Of a stretch of 64,000 bases of DNA, positions 27,378 through 36,177 are shown piece by piece. Origin of the DNA: an uncultured Eubacteriales bacterium (GTDB taxonomy: Bacteria > Bacillota > Clostridia > UBA1381 > UMGS1253). Each line of letters starts with the position of its first letter. The stretch's first letter is position 1. The notes beneath the pieces are model-generated. The model was not told the origin of the DNA. It saw only the letters and a list, made by a program, of their open reading frames with translations, and did not search any database. The position numbers and the translations under genes were made by a program. The stretch covers positions 186,001 through 250,000 of the forward strand of contig CABUKE010000001.1 in the NCBI GenBank assembly GCA_902492065.1. The letters are read 5' to 3'.

Positions 27378-28685
27378 ATGGCACAGGTTCGGAAAACCGG
27401 CCGGGGAAGAACGCCGGCACGCCCAAAGCCGACAGGTAGACGGGCGGCGGCCCCGCGGACGGTAAAACAAAAACCTCCGATAAAAAAACAGACACAGCAG
27501 GTGAATGCTGCACGGACACAGCAACGCAAACCGCGGGGAAAGTGGGGGCTGCGCTGGACAAAGCCGTCCGTGCGCGGGCTTGACCGCATGCTCCTGCTCG
27601 ACATCATCATTCTGGTTGTGTTCGGCCTGATTATGGTATTTTCAGCGAGTGCGCCGGCGGCAAGCGCATACCAGAACAATCCGTATTACTACATTATCCG
27701 GCAGGCAATCTTTGCGGCGTTGGGGATTGCTGCCATGTGGGTTCTTTCGTACTTTGACTACCATAATTTTGAAAAATTTGCGTTTTTGATTTTGGTTGGA
27801 AGTTTTCTTTTGCTGTTTGCGGTTTATATTCCAGGCATCGGCGAGGTGCGCAACAACGCGCGGCGGTGGATTAATATTGGAATCAGCACCCTGCAGCCTT
27901 CTGAGGTTGTTAAGGTCGCAATTATTATCTATTTTGCGTACAGCCTGTCTATTATAAAAGACAAAATCAAAAAGTTTCGAACCGGCCTTTTGCGCTATCT
28001 CATCATACTTGGCCTATTTGCGGTTGTTCTGCTCAAAGAGCCGCACCTGAGCGCAACGCTTGTCATTGTTGCCGTTGGTTGCGTCATGCTGCTCGTCGCA
28101 GGGGCGCGGTTTTCGCACTTTGCTGCTATGGGGGCCTGCGCGCTGCCCGTGCTGGCGTTTATGATTTATCAGCAGCCGTACCAGCTTGAGCGTATTACAA
28201 CATTTTTGAATCCTTTTGCCGACGTTTCGGATACGGGCTTTCAGGTTGTCAACTCGCTTTATGCAATCGGCTCGGGCGGTATTTTCGGCCTCGGGCTTGG
28301 CATGAGCCGACAGAAGTTCCTCTACCTGCCGGAGCCGCAGAACGACTTTATCTTTGCCATTGTCTGTGAGGAGCTGGGCTGGGTCGGTGCGGCGCTTGTG
28401 CTCGTTCTGTTTGGAATTTTGATTTGGAAGGGGTACCGGATCGCACAGGAGGCGCCCGATATGTTCGGCACGCTTTTGGCAACGGGAATTACGACCCTTG
28501 TGGCAATCCAGGTTGCGGTCAACGTCGCGGTTGTAACGTCGTCCGTGCCGGTAACTGGTATGGCGCTCCCGTTTTTCAGCTACGGCGGCACATCGCTGAT
28601 GATCTTGCTGGGCTGTATGGGAATATTGCTCAACATATCGCGTCAGACGGTTACAACAATCCGTCCCCCGGACGGAAAGCTTTAA
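27378..28685 (+). CDS. ftsW: FtsW/SpoVE-type SEDS glycosyltransferase
   Basis: Polymerises lipid II together with the class B PBP at the septum. The 435-residue protein has an unusually long basic N-terminal tail of about 65 residues rich in Arg, Lys and Pro, then some ten membrane helices. SEDS motifs seen: RRWINIGISTLQPSE, KEPHLSATLV, VVNSLYAIGSGGIFGLGLG, PEPQNDFIFA and PFFSYGGTS. ATG 27378 has CAGGAGGGAAACAT upstream. Whether it is the vegetative FtsW or the spore-specific SpoVE is not decided by sequence. Confidence 0.93.
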   Translation: MAQVRKTGRGRTPARPKPTGRRAAAPRTVKQKPPIKKQTQQVNAARTQQRKPRGKWGLRWTKPSVRGLDRMLLLDIIILVVFGLIMVFSASAPAASAYQNNPYYYIIRQAIFAALGIAAMWVLSYFDYHNFEKFAFLILVGSFLLLFAVYIPGIGEVRNNARRWINIGISTLQPSEVVKVAIIIYFAYSLSIIKDKIKKFRTGLLRYLIILGLFAVVLLKEPHLSATLVIVAVGCVMLLVAGARFSHFAAMGACALPVLAFMIYQQPYQLERITTFLNPFADVSDTGFQVVNSLYAIGSGGIFGLGLGMSRQKFLYLPEPQNDFIFAIVCEELGWVGAALVLVLFGILIWKGYRIAQEAPDMFGTLLATGITTLVAIQVAVNVAVVTSSVPVTGMALPFFSYGGTSLMILLGCMGILLNISRQTVTTIRPPDGKL

Positions 28686-28719
28686 TGGTATAGAAATTTG
28701 AGGAACGGTGGTAAATAAA

Positions 28720-29829
28720 ATGAGACTGTTACTTGCCGGCGGCGGGACCGCCGGGCATATCAACCCCGCCTTATCCATTGCGGCATATGCAAAAAAAATG
28801 GACAATGATACGCAGGTGCTGTTTATCGGCAAGCGCGGGAACATGGAGGAAACGCTCGTCCCGAAGGCGGGCTATGACATGGAATATATCGACATTGCGG
28901 GCTTCCGACGCTCGCTGTCGCTGCAAAATATATCGGTAATTTTTAAAACGCTGAAGGCGGCGCGGGACTGCAAGCGGATTATCCACTCATTTGAGCCGGA
29001 TGCCGTAATCTGCACGGGCGGCTATGTGAGCGGCCCGGTTATGAAGGCGGCCTATGCCTGTGGCGTGCCGGCCATCATTCACGAACAGAACGTGTTTCCC
29101 GGCGTTACGGTAAAGCTGTCGCAAAAGTACGCGTCGTATATCGCGACAAGCTTTGAGGACACGAGAAACCATTTGAAACGGAAGGATAAGTGCGTCTTTA
29201 CTGGCAATCCTGTCCGGGAGGAGATTCTGTCGGCTGACCCGGTGCTTGCGCGGGCGGCGCTCCGGCTCGATGACCGACCGTTTATCTTGGCTTTTGGCGG
29301 AAGTCTTGGCGCAGCGCGCCTCAACGATGCTGTAACGGGCTACATTGCTGAAATGGTGAAGCACGACAATGTACAGATTTTGTTTGGCACGGGCAAGCGC
29401 AACTACGACGCGGTTATGGCGGACATGAAGCAGCGCGGCATTGATTTAGCGCGGCATAAAAATGTCCGGGTGTGCGACTATATCTATGACATGGATATGG
29501 CCATGGCGGCGGCAGATTTGGTAATCGGGCGCGCCGGGGCCATCAGTATCAGCGAGATAACCGCACTCGGCAAGCCTGCGATTCTGATTCCTTCGCCAAA
29601 CGTGGCGCATGACCATCAGCTCACGAATGCGCGCCTGCTGGAGAAAAACGGCGCGGCGCTTGTTCTGACCGAGGATGCGCTTTCGGCTGCGTCTCTAAAG
29701 GAAAAGATTGACACGTTGCTTTCGAGTAAGGGGACGCTGGAGCAGTATGGAGAAAATGCAAAAAAGTTCGGCGTGACGGACGCCTCCCAGAAAATCTACG
29801 AGCTGGCTTGTTCCCTCGCCCGTAAGTAA
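28720..29829 (+). CDS. murG: Lipid II synthase MurG
   Basis: Adds GlcNAc to lipid I on the inner face of the membrane. The 369-residue GT-B protein has MRLLLAGGGTAGHINPAL at the N-terminus, GGYVSGPV, HEQNVFPG, and the UDP-GlcNAc site GRAGAISISEITALGKP. ATG 28720 is chosen over GTG 28708 because it gives the conserved N-terminus and has GGTGG eight bases upstream. Confidence 0.95.
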   Translation: MRLLLAGGGTAGHINPALSIAAYAKKMDNDTQVLFIGKRGNMEETLVPKAGYDMEYIDIAGFRRSLSLQNISVIFKTLKAARDCKRIIHSFEPDAVICTGGYVSGPVMKAAYACGVPAIIHEQNVFPGVTVKLSQKYASYIATSFEDTRNHLKRKDKCVFTGNPVREEILSADPVLARAALRLDDRPFILAFGGSLGAARLNDAVTGYIAEMVKHDNVQILFGTGKRNYDAVMADMKQRGIDLARHKNVRVCDYIYDMDMAMAAADLVIGRAGAISISEITALGKPAILIPSPNVAHDHQLTNARLLEKNGAALVLTEDALSAASLKEKIDTLLSSKGTLEQYGENAKKFGVTDASQKIYELACSLARK

Positions 29830-29898
29830 CGCCTTTCCGGCGGTCTGCATAGTATATAGGGCGAACAAATCTATGCAGGCTTACGGAGGTGTAAATAG

Positions 29899-31149
29899 AT
29901 GGATAAATTAGTGATAGAGGGCGGAAAAAAACTGGAGGGCGAGGCGCGTGTACACGGCGCGAAAAATGCTGTGCTGCCGATTCTTGCCGCTACAGTATTA
30001 AACAGCGGCGAAAATATCTTGCACGGCTGCCCAGACCTAAAGGATGTGCGGTCGTCAATCAATATTTTGCGTCACTTGGGCTGTAGCGTACATAGGGAGG
30101 GCGACACACTGATTGTCAACTCCGCCGGTGCGGCAAACTGTGAAATCCAGGAGGAACTCATGCATGAGATGCGCTCGTCGGTGATATTCCTGGGTGCGAT
30201 TCTTGCACGATTTGGCAGGGCCGTCACATCACTCCCCGGCGGGTGCGAGCTGGGGCCGCGCCCCATCGATTTGCACCTGAAGGCATTCCGGCAGATGGGC
30301 ATCTCCATTGAGGAGGAACACGGGTACATACGGTGTCATTGCGACAGGATAACCCCCGCAGCCATCCACCTTGACTTTCCGAGCGTGGGTGCGACGGAGA
30401 ATATAATGTTGGCAGCCTCTCTCACGGAGGGGACGACAGTTATCAATAATGCGGCCAAAGAGCCGGAGATTGTAGACTTGCAAAACTATTTAAACTGTAT
30501 GGGCGCAAGGATTGCTGGGGCCGGTACAAGCGTTATTCAAATCGACGGCGTAAAACGGCTTGGCAGCGCGGAGCATACCGTCATTCCGGACCGTATCGTT
30601 GCGGCAACGTACTTGTCCTGTGGTGCGGCGGCAGGCGGTACAATTGATTTGACAAATGTCATTCCGGCCCACATGGAGGCGGTGCTTTCCGTGGCGGAAC
30701 AGTATGGGGCAAAATTGTATGTGTCGCAAAACCGTATTGTGCAGGTTGCGCCTGGGCGCCTCAGCCCGGTCAAAATGATTCGGACCCAGCCACACCCCGG
30801 CTTTCCGACGGACGCACAGTCCCCGCTGATGGCGGCGCTGACGCTGGCGCGGGGAACAAGCATTTTTGCGGAGAATATTTTTGAGAGCCGGTATAAGCAT
30901 GTATATGAGCTGTGCCGGATGGGTGCAGATATTACTGTGGACGGCAGGCTTGCCGTCGTGCGCGGTGTGGAAGCGCTCAGCGGGGCGAACGTATGTGCCA
31001 TGGATTTGCGCGGCGGAGCGGCGCTCGTAGTTGCCGGCCTTGCGGCGCAGGGGCGCACCACAATCAGCGACGTATACCACATTGACCGGGGATATGAAAA
31101 CCTGGAGGATACGCTTCGGGGAATCGGAGCAGTGATTAAAAGGGAGTAA
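29899..31149 (+). CDS. murA: UDP-GlcNAc 1-carboxyvinyltransferase
   Basis: First committed enzyme of peptidoglycan synthesis; moves enolpyruvate from PEP to UDP-GlcNAc. The 416-residue protein has HGAKNAVLPILAAT, the catalytic loop PGGCELGPRPIDLHL with Cys116, and TQPHPGFPTDAQSPLMA. Cys rather than Asp at the active site predicts sensitivity to fosfomycin. ATG 29899 with ACGGAGGTGTAAATAG upstream. It sits where murB is found in Bacillus, the common clostridial arrangement. The 69-base gap before it contains an inverted repeat CTGCATAG/CTATGCAG of unknown role. Confidence 0.95.
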   Translation: MDKLVIEGGKKLEGEARVHGAKNAVLPILAATVLNSGENILHGCPDLKDVRSSINILRHLGCSVHREGDTLIVNSAGAANCEIQEELMHEMRSSVIFLGAILARFGRAVTSLPGGCELGPRPIDLHLKAFRQMGISIEEEHGYIRCHCDRITPAAIHLDFPSVGATENIMLAASLTEGTTVINNAAKEPEIVDLQNYLNCMGARIAGAGTSVIQIDGVKRLGSAEHTVIPDRIVAATYLSCGAAAGGTIDLTNVIPAHMEAVLSVAEQYGAKLYVSQNRIVQVAPGRLSPVKMIRTQPHPGFPTDAQSPLMAALTLARGTSIFAENIFESRYKHVYELCRMGADITVDGRLAVVRGVEALSGANVCAMDLRGGAALVVAGLAAQGRTTISDVYHIDRGYENLEDTLRGIGAVIKRE

Positions 31150-31154
31150 GGTCT

Positions 31155-31955
31155 ATGGAAAACACAAAAGAGAAACGCAATCTGCCGGCGCGGCAGGATG
31201 ATATCCGCGCCCGACATATGAAGCGGCAGAAAAAAAAGAGAAGAAGAAGGATATTTCTCAGGACGTTTCTGCTTCTGTTTCTGCTTGGCATCGTTTTGTT
31301 TGTAGTGGCGTTTTTAACACCGTGGTTTAACATTGCACAGATTACGGTCGCCGGGAACGCACAGCTGAAAAGCGAGGACATCGTTGCACAGAGCGGCATC
31401 TATGCGGGCAACAATATCTTTCGCATCAGCACAACGCAGGCCAGAGAGAAGATTGCCTCCATGCCCTATGTCAAAAGCGTGGAAGTCAAGCGCCAGCTCC
31501 CGAACAAAATCCTGATTGAAGTACAGGAGAGTCATATGGCGGCGTATCTGCCGTACGCCGGCGGTTATGCGGCGATTGACGAGGCGGGCAAGGTTTTATC
31601 CCTGATGCCGGAGCCGCCGGAGGGCTATATGCAGATTCTGGGATGCGAGTTAAAGGAATTCAAAATTGGACAAAAAATTAAAGTTGACGCAGACGAAAAA
31701 TTTGATATAATATTATTGTACATAGATGAATTTGAAAAGGCGGAAATCCTGGGCAAAGTCAATACGCTGGACGTGACGAACACTGTCGATGTAAAGTTTA
31801 CGTTCGAAAACCGGCTTGCGGTGTTCTGCGGCGATTCGCAGGATGTTACGAGAAAGCTTTTGACCTTTGCGGAGGTTGCCTACAACCAGTTATCACCAAA
31901 TGCCAGAGGCGAAATCGATCTGCGGTTAGACGGTAAGGCATACTACAGGCCGTAA
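31155..31955 (+). CDS. divIB: FtsQ/DivIB-type cell division protein
   Basis: A 266-residue bitopic protein: highly basic cytoplasmic tail (KRQKKKRRRR), one membrane helix at about residues 36-56, a POTRA domain (ITVAGNAQLKSEDIVAQSGI to VEVKRQLPNKILIEVQE) and a beta domain. This is the standard FtsQ/DivIB architecture; it binds FtsL and DivIC at the septum. ATG 31155 with GGGAGTAAGGTCT upstream, five bases after murA. Confidence 0.92.
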   Translation: MENTKEKRNLPARQDDIRARHMKRQKKKRRRRIFLRTFLLLFLLGIVLFVVAFLTPWFNIAQITVAGNAQLKSEDIVAQSGIYAGNNIFRISTTQAREKIASMPYVKSVEVKRQLPNKILIEVQESHMAAYLPYAGGYAAIDEAGKVLSLMPEPPEGYMQILGCELKEFKIGQKIKVDADEKFDIILLYIDEFEKAEILGKVNTLDVTNTVDVKFTFENRLAVFCGDSQDVTRKLLTFAEVAYNQLSPNARGEIDLRLDGKAYYRP

Positions 31956-31973
31956 TTGGAGGAACGAAACAAC

Positions 31974-32720
31974 ATGAGAAAAATGCGTATTAAGGCACAG
32001 GTGGCAATTGGGATTGTGTGTGCGATCTTGACATTTGCGATTGCAACGCAGCTTACGAGCGTGCGCAAAAACGTCGCAATGGAAAGCAACGCACAGCGCA
32101 TGGAGGAGCTCCAGCTTGAGCTGGGGAATGAAAAGGAAAAAAACGCGGATTTGTATTTGCAGCTATACAGCGCGCAGAATGAGCTGCAGCGCTACCGCGA
32201 AGAGGCGGAAAGCAGCAGCGACTACGCAAAAATTATGTCCGACCAGCTCAAGCGGAGCGAGGTGCTCGCCGGGCTGACGGAGGTGGAAGGTGCGGGCATT
32301 GTCCTGACGCTGACGGACAGCACATGGCAGACGGATGCGACGACAACGGAGGGGAAGGAGCTGCTTCTCATCCACGACGGCGACTTGCGGCAGGCGATCT
32401 CCGAGCTTGCAGCGGCGGGCGCGGAGGCATACAGCATCAATGGCCAGCGCGTTATTAGCACGACGCCGATCCGGTGTGTCGGTCCGGTTATTACCATCAA
32501 CGAGCAAAAAACGGCCCCGCCGTATGAAATTTCTGTGATTGGCGACCCGAAGACGCTTGAGGCCGCGGTCAACATGCGCGGCGGACTTGCGGATTTGTTT
32601 GGTGCAGTTGGTATTGGCGTTGAAGTAAGAACTGAGGAAAAAATTACGATACCGCGTTATACTGGAGCAATCAATTTTCAATATGCGGTTCCCGTGATTC
32701 AGGAAGGCGGAGATGAATGA
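31974..32720 (+). CDS. DUF881 family membrane protein
   Basis: A 248-residue protein with an N-terminal membrane anchor, a coiled-coil segment (MEELQLELGNEKEKNADL) and the DUF881 domain (GAGIVLTLTDS, LLIHDGDLRQAISELAAAGAEAYSINGQRV). Members occur between divIB and ftsZ in Gram-positive bacteria and are thought to be linked to division or envelope, but no reaction is known. ATG 31974 has GGAGG ten bases upstream; it overlaps sbp by eight bases. Confidence 0.88.
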   Translation: MRKMRIKAQVAIGIVCAILTFAIATQLTSVRKNVAMESNAQRMEELQLELGNEKEKNADLYLQLYSAQNELQRYREEAESSSDYAKIMSDQLKRSEVLAGLTEVEGAGIVLTLTDSTWQTDATTTEGKELLLIHDGDLRQAISELAAAGAEAYSINGQRVISTTPIRCVGPVITINEQKTAPPYEISVIGDPKTLEAAVNMRGGLADLFGAVGIGVEVRTEEKITIPRYTGAINFQYAVPVIQEGGDE

Positions 32721-33081
32721 TATGATTGGAGTTATACTCGGCGTTGTGGTAGGCGTGGTGATTGCCCTGCTGACAAATTTTCATATTCCCAGCGCCTACT
32801 CGGTCTATGTTTCCGTCGGGATTTTGGCGGCGATTGACTCGGTCTGCGGCGGAATCAGCGCATCGCTGGCGAAAAACTTTAACCTGAAAATATTTGTCAC
32901 AGGCTTGTTTTTCAATGCGGCGGTTGCAATTGGGCTCGTATATCTTGGTAAATTATTGGGGCTTGACCTGTCTTTGGCAGCAGTTGTAGTATTTGGTTCA
33001 AGAATTATTCAAAATTTTGCATTAATTCGCAGATTACTATTGAATAAATTTGAAAAAAACGATAAAATAGTAGTTAAGTAA
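32713..33081 (+). CDS. sbp: Small basic protein, DUF1290 family
   Basis: A 122-residue membrane protein with about three hydrophobic helices, the conserved segment IPSAYSVYVSVGILAAIDSV and GSRIIQNFALIRR. Sbp is found next to ftsZ or ftsA in many Gram-positive bacteria; function unknown. ATG 32713 after AGGCGGAG, coupled to the DUF881 gene. The last codons become AT-rich before the ftsZ ribosome site. Confidence 0.88.
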   Translation: MNDMIGVILGVVVGVVIALLTNFHIPSAYSVYVSVGILAAIDSVCGGISASLAKNFNLKIFVTGLFFNAAVAIGLVYLGKLLGLDLSLAAVVVFGSRIIQNFALIRRLLLNKFEKNDKIVVK

Positions 33082-33136
33082 ATTACATTTTGATTTCATT
33101 CGCTTTGCAAATGAAAAACAGTGAGGAGGAAGCAGG

Positions 33137-34219
33137 TTGTTTGATATTGACATGGAGACAGGCAATGTTGCAAAAATAAAAGTAGTCGGCGTCGGCGGCG
33201 GCGGCAATAACGCAGTTAACCGCATGATTGACGTCGGAGTTAAGTGCGTGGACTTTATTGCAGTTAACACAGATGCACAGGTATTGAAGGATTCTAAGGC
33301 AGATACGAAGATTCAAATCGGCGAGAAGCTGACGCGCGGACTGGGTGCGGGTGCGAATCCGGAGATTGGGGAAAAGGCGGCGCAGGAGAGCCGGGACGAG
33401 ATTGAGGCGATGCTTAAAGGCGCGGACATGGTGTTTATTACAGCCGGCATGGGCGGCGGCACCGGTACGGGCGCGGCGGCGATTATTGCCGGCATTGCAA
33501 AAGAGCTTGGCATTCTGACGGTTGCTATTGTGACAAAGCCTTTTATGTTTGAGGGGCGGCCACGTATGGCAAAGGCGGAAGCGGGGATTAAAAATCTTCG
33601 TGAGAATGTCGATGCAATCATGACGATTCCGAATGATAACCTCCTCAAAATCATTGATAAAAACACAGGCATTGTGGAAACCTTTTTGATGGCGGACGAT
33701 ATTCTGCGCCAGGGCGTACAGGGTATTTCGGATATGATTGTCGGATCCGGTTACATAAATGCCGACTTCGCAGACGTAAAGCGTACGATGGCGAATTCCG
33801 GCGTAGCGCATATGGGCGTCGGTGTGGCAAAGGGCGACAACAAGGCGTCTGAGGCGGTGAAAGCTGCAATCGAGAGTCCGCTTCTTGAAACGTCCATCAC
33901 GGGCGCGCGCAATGTGCTCATTAACATTACAGGCGGCAAGGACTTGACAATGTTTGACGCAAACCAGGTGATGCAGTTTGCAAACGAGCTGGTGGATACG
34001 GACGCGGAGATCATCTTTGGCGTGGTTATCGACGAGAATCTTGACGACGAGATGCGCGTTACAGTCGTTGCGACTGGGTTTGACAGTGTGACACCGTCGG
34101 CTGAGGTGTTCAAAAAGATTAACGCCACAGAGGAAAAGGAACCGGTGTTCAATCCAAGCGTGAATATTGAGCTGGATAATGTGGACATCCCTACCTTTTT
34201 GAAGAATAGAAATATATAA
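33137..34219 (+). CDS. ftsZ: Cell division GTPase FtsZ
   Basis: Tubulin-like GTPase that forms the division ring. The 360-residue protein shows [14 protein letters not shown], the tubulin signature [12 protein letters not shown], the T7 loop region [11 protein letters not shown] and the C-terminal peptide [11 protein letters not shown] for partner binding. The linker between core and tail is short. Start TTG 33137 with GAGGAGGAAGCAGG upstream. No ftsA or sepF lies in the window. Confidence 0.96.
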   Translation: MFDIDMETGNVAKIKVVGVGGGGNNAVNRMIDVGVKCVDFIAVNTDAQVLKDSKADTKIQIGEKLTRGLGAGANPEIGEKAAQESRDEIEAMLKGADMVFITAGMGGGTGTGAAAIIAGIAKELGILTVAIVTKPFMFEGRPRMAKAEAGIKNLRENVDAIMTIPNDNLLKIIDKNTGIVETFLMADDILRQGVQGISDMIVGSGYINADFADVKRTMANSGVAHMGVGVAKGDNKASEAVKAAIESPLLETSITGARNVLINITGGKDLTMFDANQVMQFANELVDTDAEIIFGVVIDENLDDEMRVTVVATGFDSVTPSAEVFKKINATEEKEPVFNPSVNIELDNVDIPTFLKNRNI

Positions 34220-34237
34220 TGGACTTTATAAAAATGA

Positions 34238-34266
34238 CAGGCGGGAGCATTCTCCCGCCTGCTTTT
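34238..34266 (+). terminator. Intrinsic terminator after ftsZ
   Basis: A 9-bp stem (AGGCGGGAG, loop CATT, CTCCCGCCT) is followed by GCTTTTG. It closes the dcw cluster and lies just before the 3' end of the convergent acyltransferase gene. Confidence 0.85.
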
Positions 34267-34282
34267 GCTGTATTAGAATTGT

Positions 34283-35869
34283 TTACACCGGCTGAATCAA
34301 TGGATATGCAACATTTGTCTGGTGAACGCCGTGCGGATAGTAGCCGAGCGCGTCCGCGATTCCAATATAGTCCGCTAGCAGGTATAAGATGGAGAGCCAC
34401 ATCTCTGTCCCCTGAAGACCGGCCTCATAGTCGGGTTCAAGTTCAAAGCTGAAGCCTTTATTTTCCTGATATTTTTGCAGAATACGCGCAATCTGCGCCT
34501 CTGCCCACGCTTCCCCTTCACCGCGGCGGTAGTCCGTCTGCTTAGCGCACAGCCACAGGGGATGAATCACGTCGAGTACGTGACACGCGTTGCCGCGGTC
34601 GGAGCGGAAGTAGTTGGCATTTTTTGAGTGGGCAAGAATCGTGTCGATTGCACGCTCCGGGTATGGCAAATCAATGCCAAACTGCGCATATGTTCCGCGT
34701 GTGAGCCGGTAGAAGCCGTTGACCGGCAGCAGGAAGTCCGCGCCGTCCGGCCGCCCCCACATCCCGGTCACCGGGTCAGCGTGGTTATTCAACCACCCGA
34801 ACAGCGTGTCTCCCGTGTTGGACGAGCCGAAGTATTTCAGATTCTGGTACAGCGCTGTTCCGAAATGGTCGACGGCCGCGCCGGACTGCCACGCCTTCGT
34901 ATCCCAGTCAAGCGCACCCAGCCAGTCGACGAGCGCCCTGCCATCGAGCCGTTCCACGTCGCTGTACGGCTGGGCGACATGCGCGCCGAGAATCTCAAGC
35001 GAGTAGCCGACTGTCAGCACGTCGTAGTCGATTTCGTCCTTTTGCATGCCCTGCAATTTTTGAATCAGTTCCTCGCGGTCAGGTACAAGGCGTGGAGGCG
35101 CGCCGAACATGACGGCGATCTCTGTCGCGTCGCACCAGGCGCGCACCGTCGGCTCCGCTGTTGACAAATTTTTATAAATTCTGCCGTTCTCCGTTTCATA
35201 TTCCTTGGATGCAAGGATTGCCTCATGCTGGCTTCTTACCGTTTTACCAAAGGCGGCAAGCTTTTCACGCAGCGCGGCGCGCGGTGTGGGGGAAACGTGA
35301 GATATGCGGCGGTCTTTGATTCGTTTGGCAGGACAGCCGCCAGCCACGCTGTAGGGCGGCACATCTTTTGTCACGACTGCGCCCGCCGCGATGATGCTGT
35401 GCGCGCCGACGGTCACACCGTCCACAATGACCGCGTTTGCGCCAATCCACACATCGTCCTCAACGGTAATGCCGACACTGGTGTGCGGCTGCTTAAAAAT
35501 TGGCACGTCCGGGTCGGCGTGCCCGTGGTTTACGCCAATGAGCTTTGCCCCCGGCGCAATGCGGACGTAACTGCCCAGCGTAATTTTCCCCTGCAATAAG
35601 CAGAACGAGTTAACCGAGCAGCAGTCGCCTGCTGTCAGCGTCAGCGTGCGCAGGAGCGCGTCCGCACAGATTTGCGTATGCGCGCCGAACACTGCCTGCT
35701 GGATGTCGTAAAAGTGCGCCTTGTGTGATACAAACGACTCCGCGCCAAATACGGCGCCGCAGCGCTCTTGCAGCGCGGCCTGCCACCGCACCTGTTCCTT
35801 AGCCTGCTCCTGCGTTGGCTTCTTCCACGGGAGATATTCGATTTCCTGGTCAAAATAGTCCTGATACAC
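34283..35869 (-). CDS. Left-handed beta-helix acyltransferase fused to a helical toroid-like domain
   Basis: A 528-residue protein with two clearly different parts. Residues about 45-195 are hexapeptide repeats of the maltose/galactoside O-acetyltransferase type ([58 protein letters not shown]). From about 250 to the end is an all-helical region rich in Trp, Asp and Gly ([38 protein letters not shown]) resembling alpha/alpha-toroid terpenoid-cyclase or glycosidase folds. Start GTG 35869 after GGCGGAAG; an ATG 36 bases upstream is an alternative. Substrate unknown; modification of a sugar or surface polymer is inference. Confidence 0.75.
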   Translation of the reverse strand: MYQDYFDQEIEYLPWKKPTQEQAKEQVRWQAALQERCGAVFGAESFVSHKAHFYDIQQAVFGAHTQICADALLRTLTLTAGDCCSVNSFCLLQGKITLGSYVRIAPGAKLIGVNHGHADPDVPIFKQPHTSVGITVEDDVWIGANAVIVDGVTVGAHSIIAAGAVVTKDVPPYSVAGGCPAKRIKDRRISHVSPTPRAALREKLAAFGKTVRSQHEAILASKEYETENGRIYKNLSTAEPTVRAWCDATEIAVMFGAPPRLVPDREELIQKLQGMQKDEIDYDVLTVGYSLEILGAHVAQPYSDVERLDGRALVDWLGALDWDTKAWQSGAAVDHFGTALYQNLKYFGSSNTGDTLFGWLNNHADPVTGMWGRPDGADFLLPVNGFYRLTRGTYAQFGIDLPYPERAIDTILAHSKNANYFRSDRGNACHVLDVIHPLWLCAKQTDYRRGEGEAWAEAQIARILQKYQENKGFSFELEPDYEAGLQGTEMWLSILYLLADYIGIADALGYYPHGVHQTNVAYPLIQPV

Positions 35870-35963
35870 CGTACTTCCGCCCCTTTTCGGTTTTGTTGCC
35901 ACCATTATATACCGGTTTATCCCGCTTTGCAAGCAAAACCGGCCCCAGCCGGTCAAAAAACAG

Positions 35964-35992
35964 TTGACAAATGGAAAGACGGGGCGTATAAT
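35964..35992 (+). promoter_or_regulatory. Consensus promoter of paaK leader
   Basis: TTGACA at 35964-35969 and TATAAT at 35987-35992 with a 17-base spacer, a full match to the SigA consensus. It starts a transcript of about 180 bases before the paaK ATG, which contains the terminator/antiterminator pair described separately. Confidence 0.9.
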
Positions 35993-36008
35993 GACAGTAT
36001 AGTAGAGT

Positions 36009-36111
36009 TTAGCAGAGCATAGCAGGGAGAGCCGAGTGGAGTTACAATAGAATGCTGTTATTTTTATGATTCTGTCTACCTCTGCTAAATCTATGCGGAG
36101 GTGTTTTTTTA
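36009..36111 (+). promoter_or_regulatory. Candidate attenuator or riboswitch upstream of paaK
   Basis: Two mutually exclusive stems can form. Terminator: ACCTCTGC 36079-36086 pairs with GCGGAGGT 36096-36103 (loop of 9), followed by GTTTTTTT. Antiterminator: TTTAGCAGAG 36009-36018 pairs perfectly with CTCTGCTAAA 36081-36090, which takes away the left arm of the terminator. Between them, smaller stems such as AGAAT/ATTCT (36050-36073) and a five-codon reading frame at 36053-36070 are visible. I do not recognise a known riboswitch or T-box signature. Confidence 0.65.
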
Positions 36112-36177
36112 TGCAAACTGGAAGGCGATAGCTTGGGCGGCAATTTGGTTTAGAAATTGAAGGTAAGGAGAAGAAAG

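Noticed and set aside
36067..36132. 21-codon frame starting ATG ATT CTG in the paaK leader
   Set aside because: No ribosome site before the ATG and it reads through the terminator T-run; better explained as leader RNA structure.
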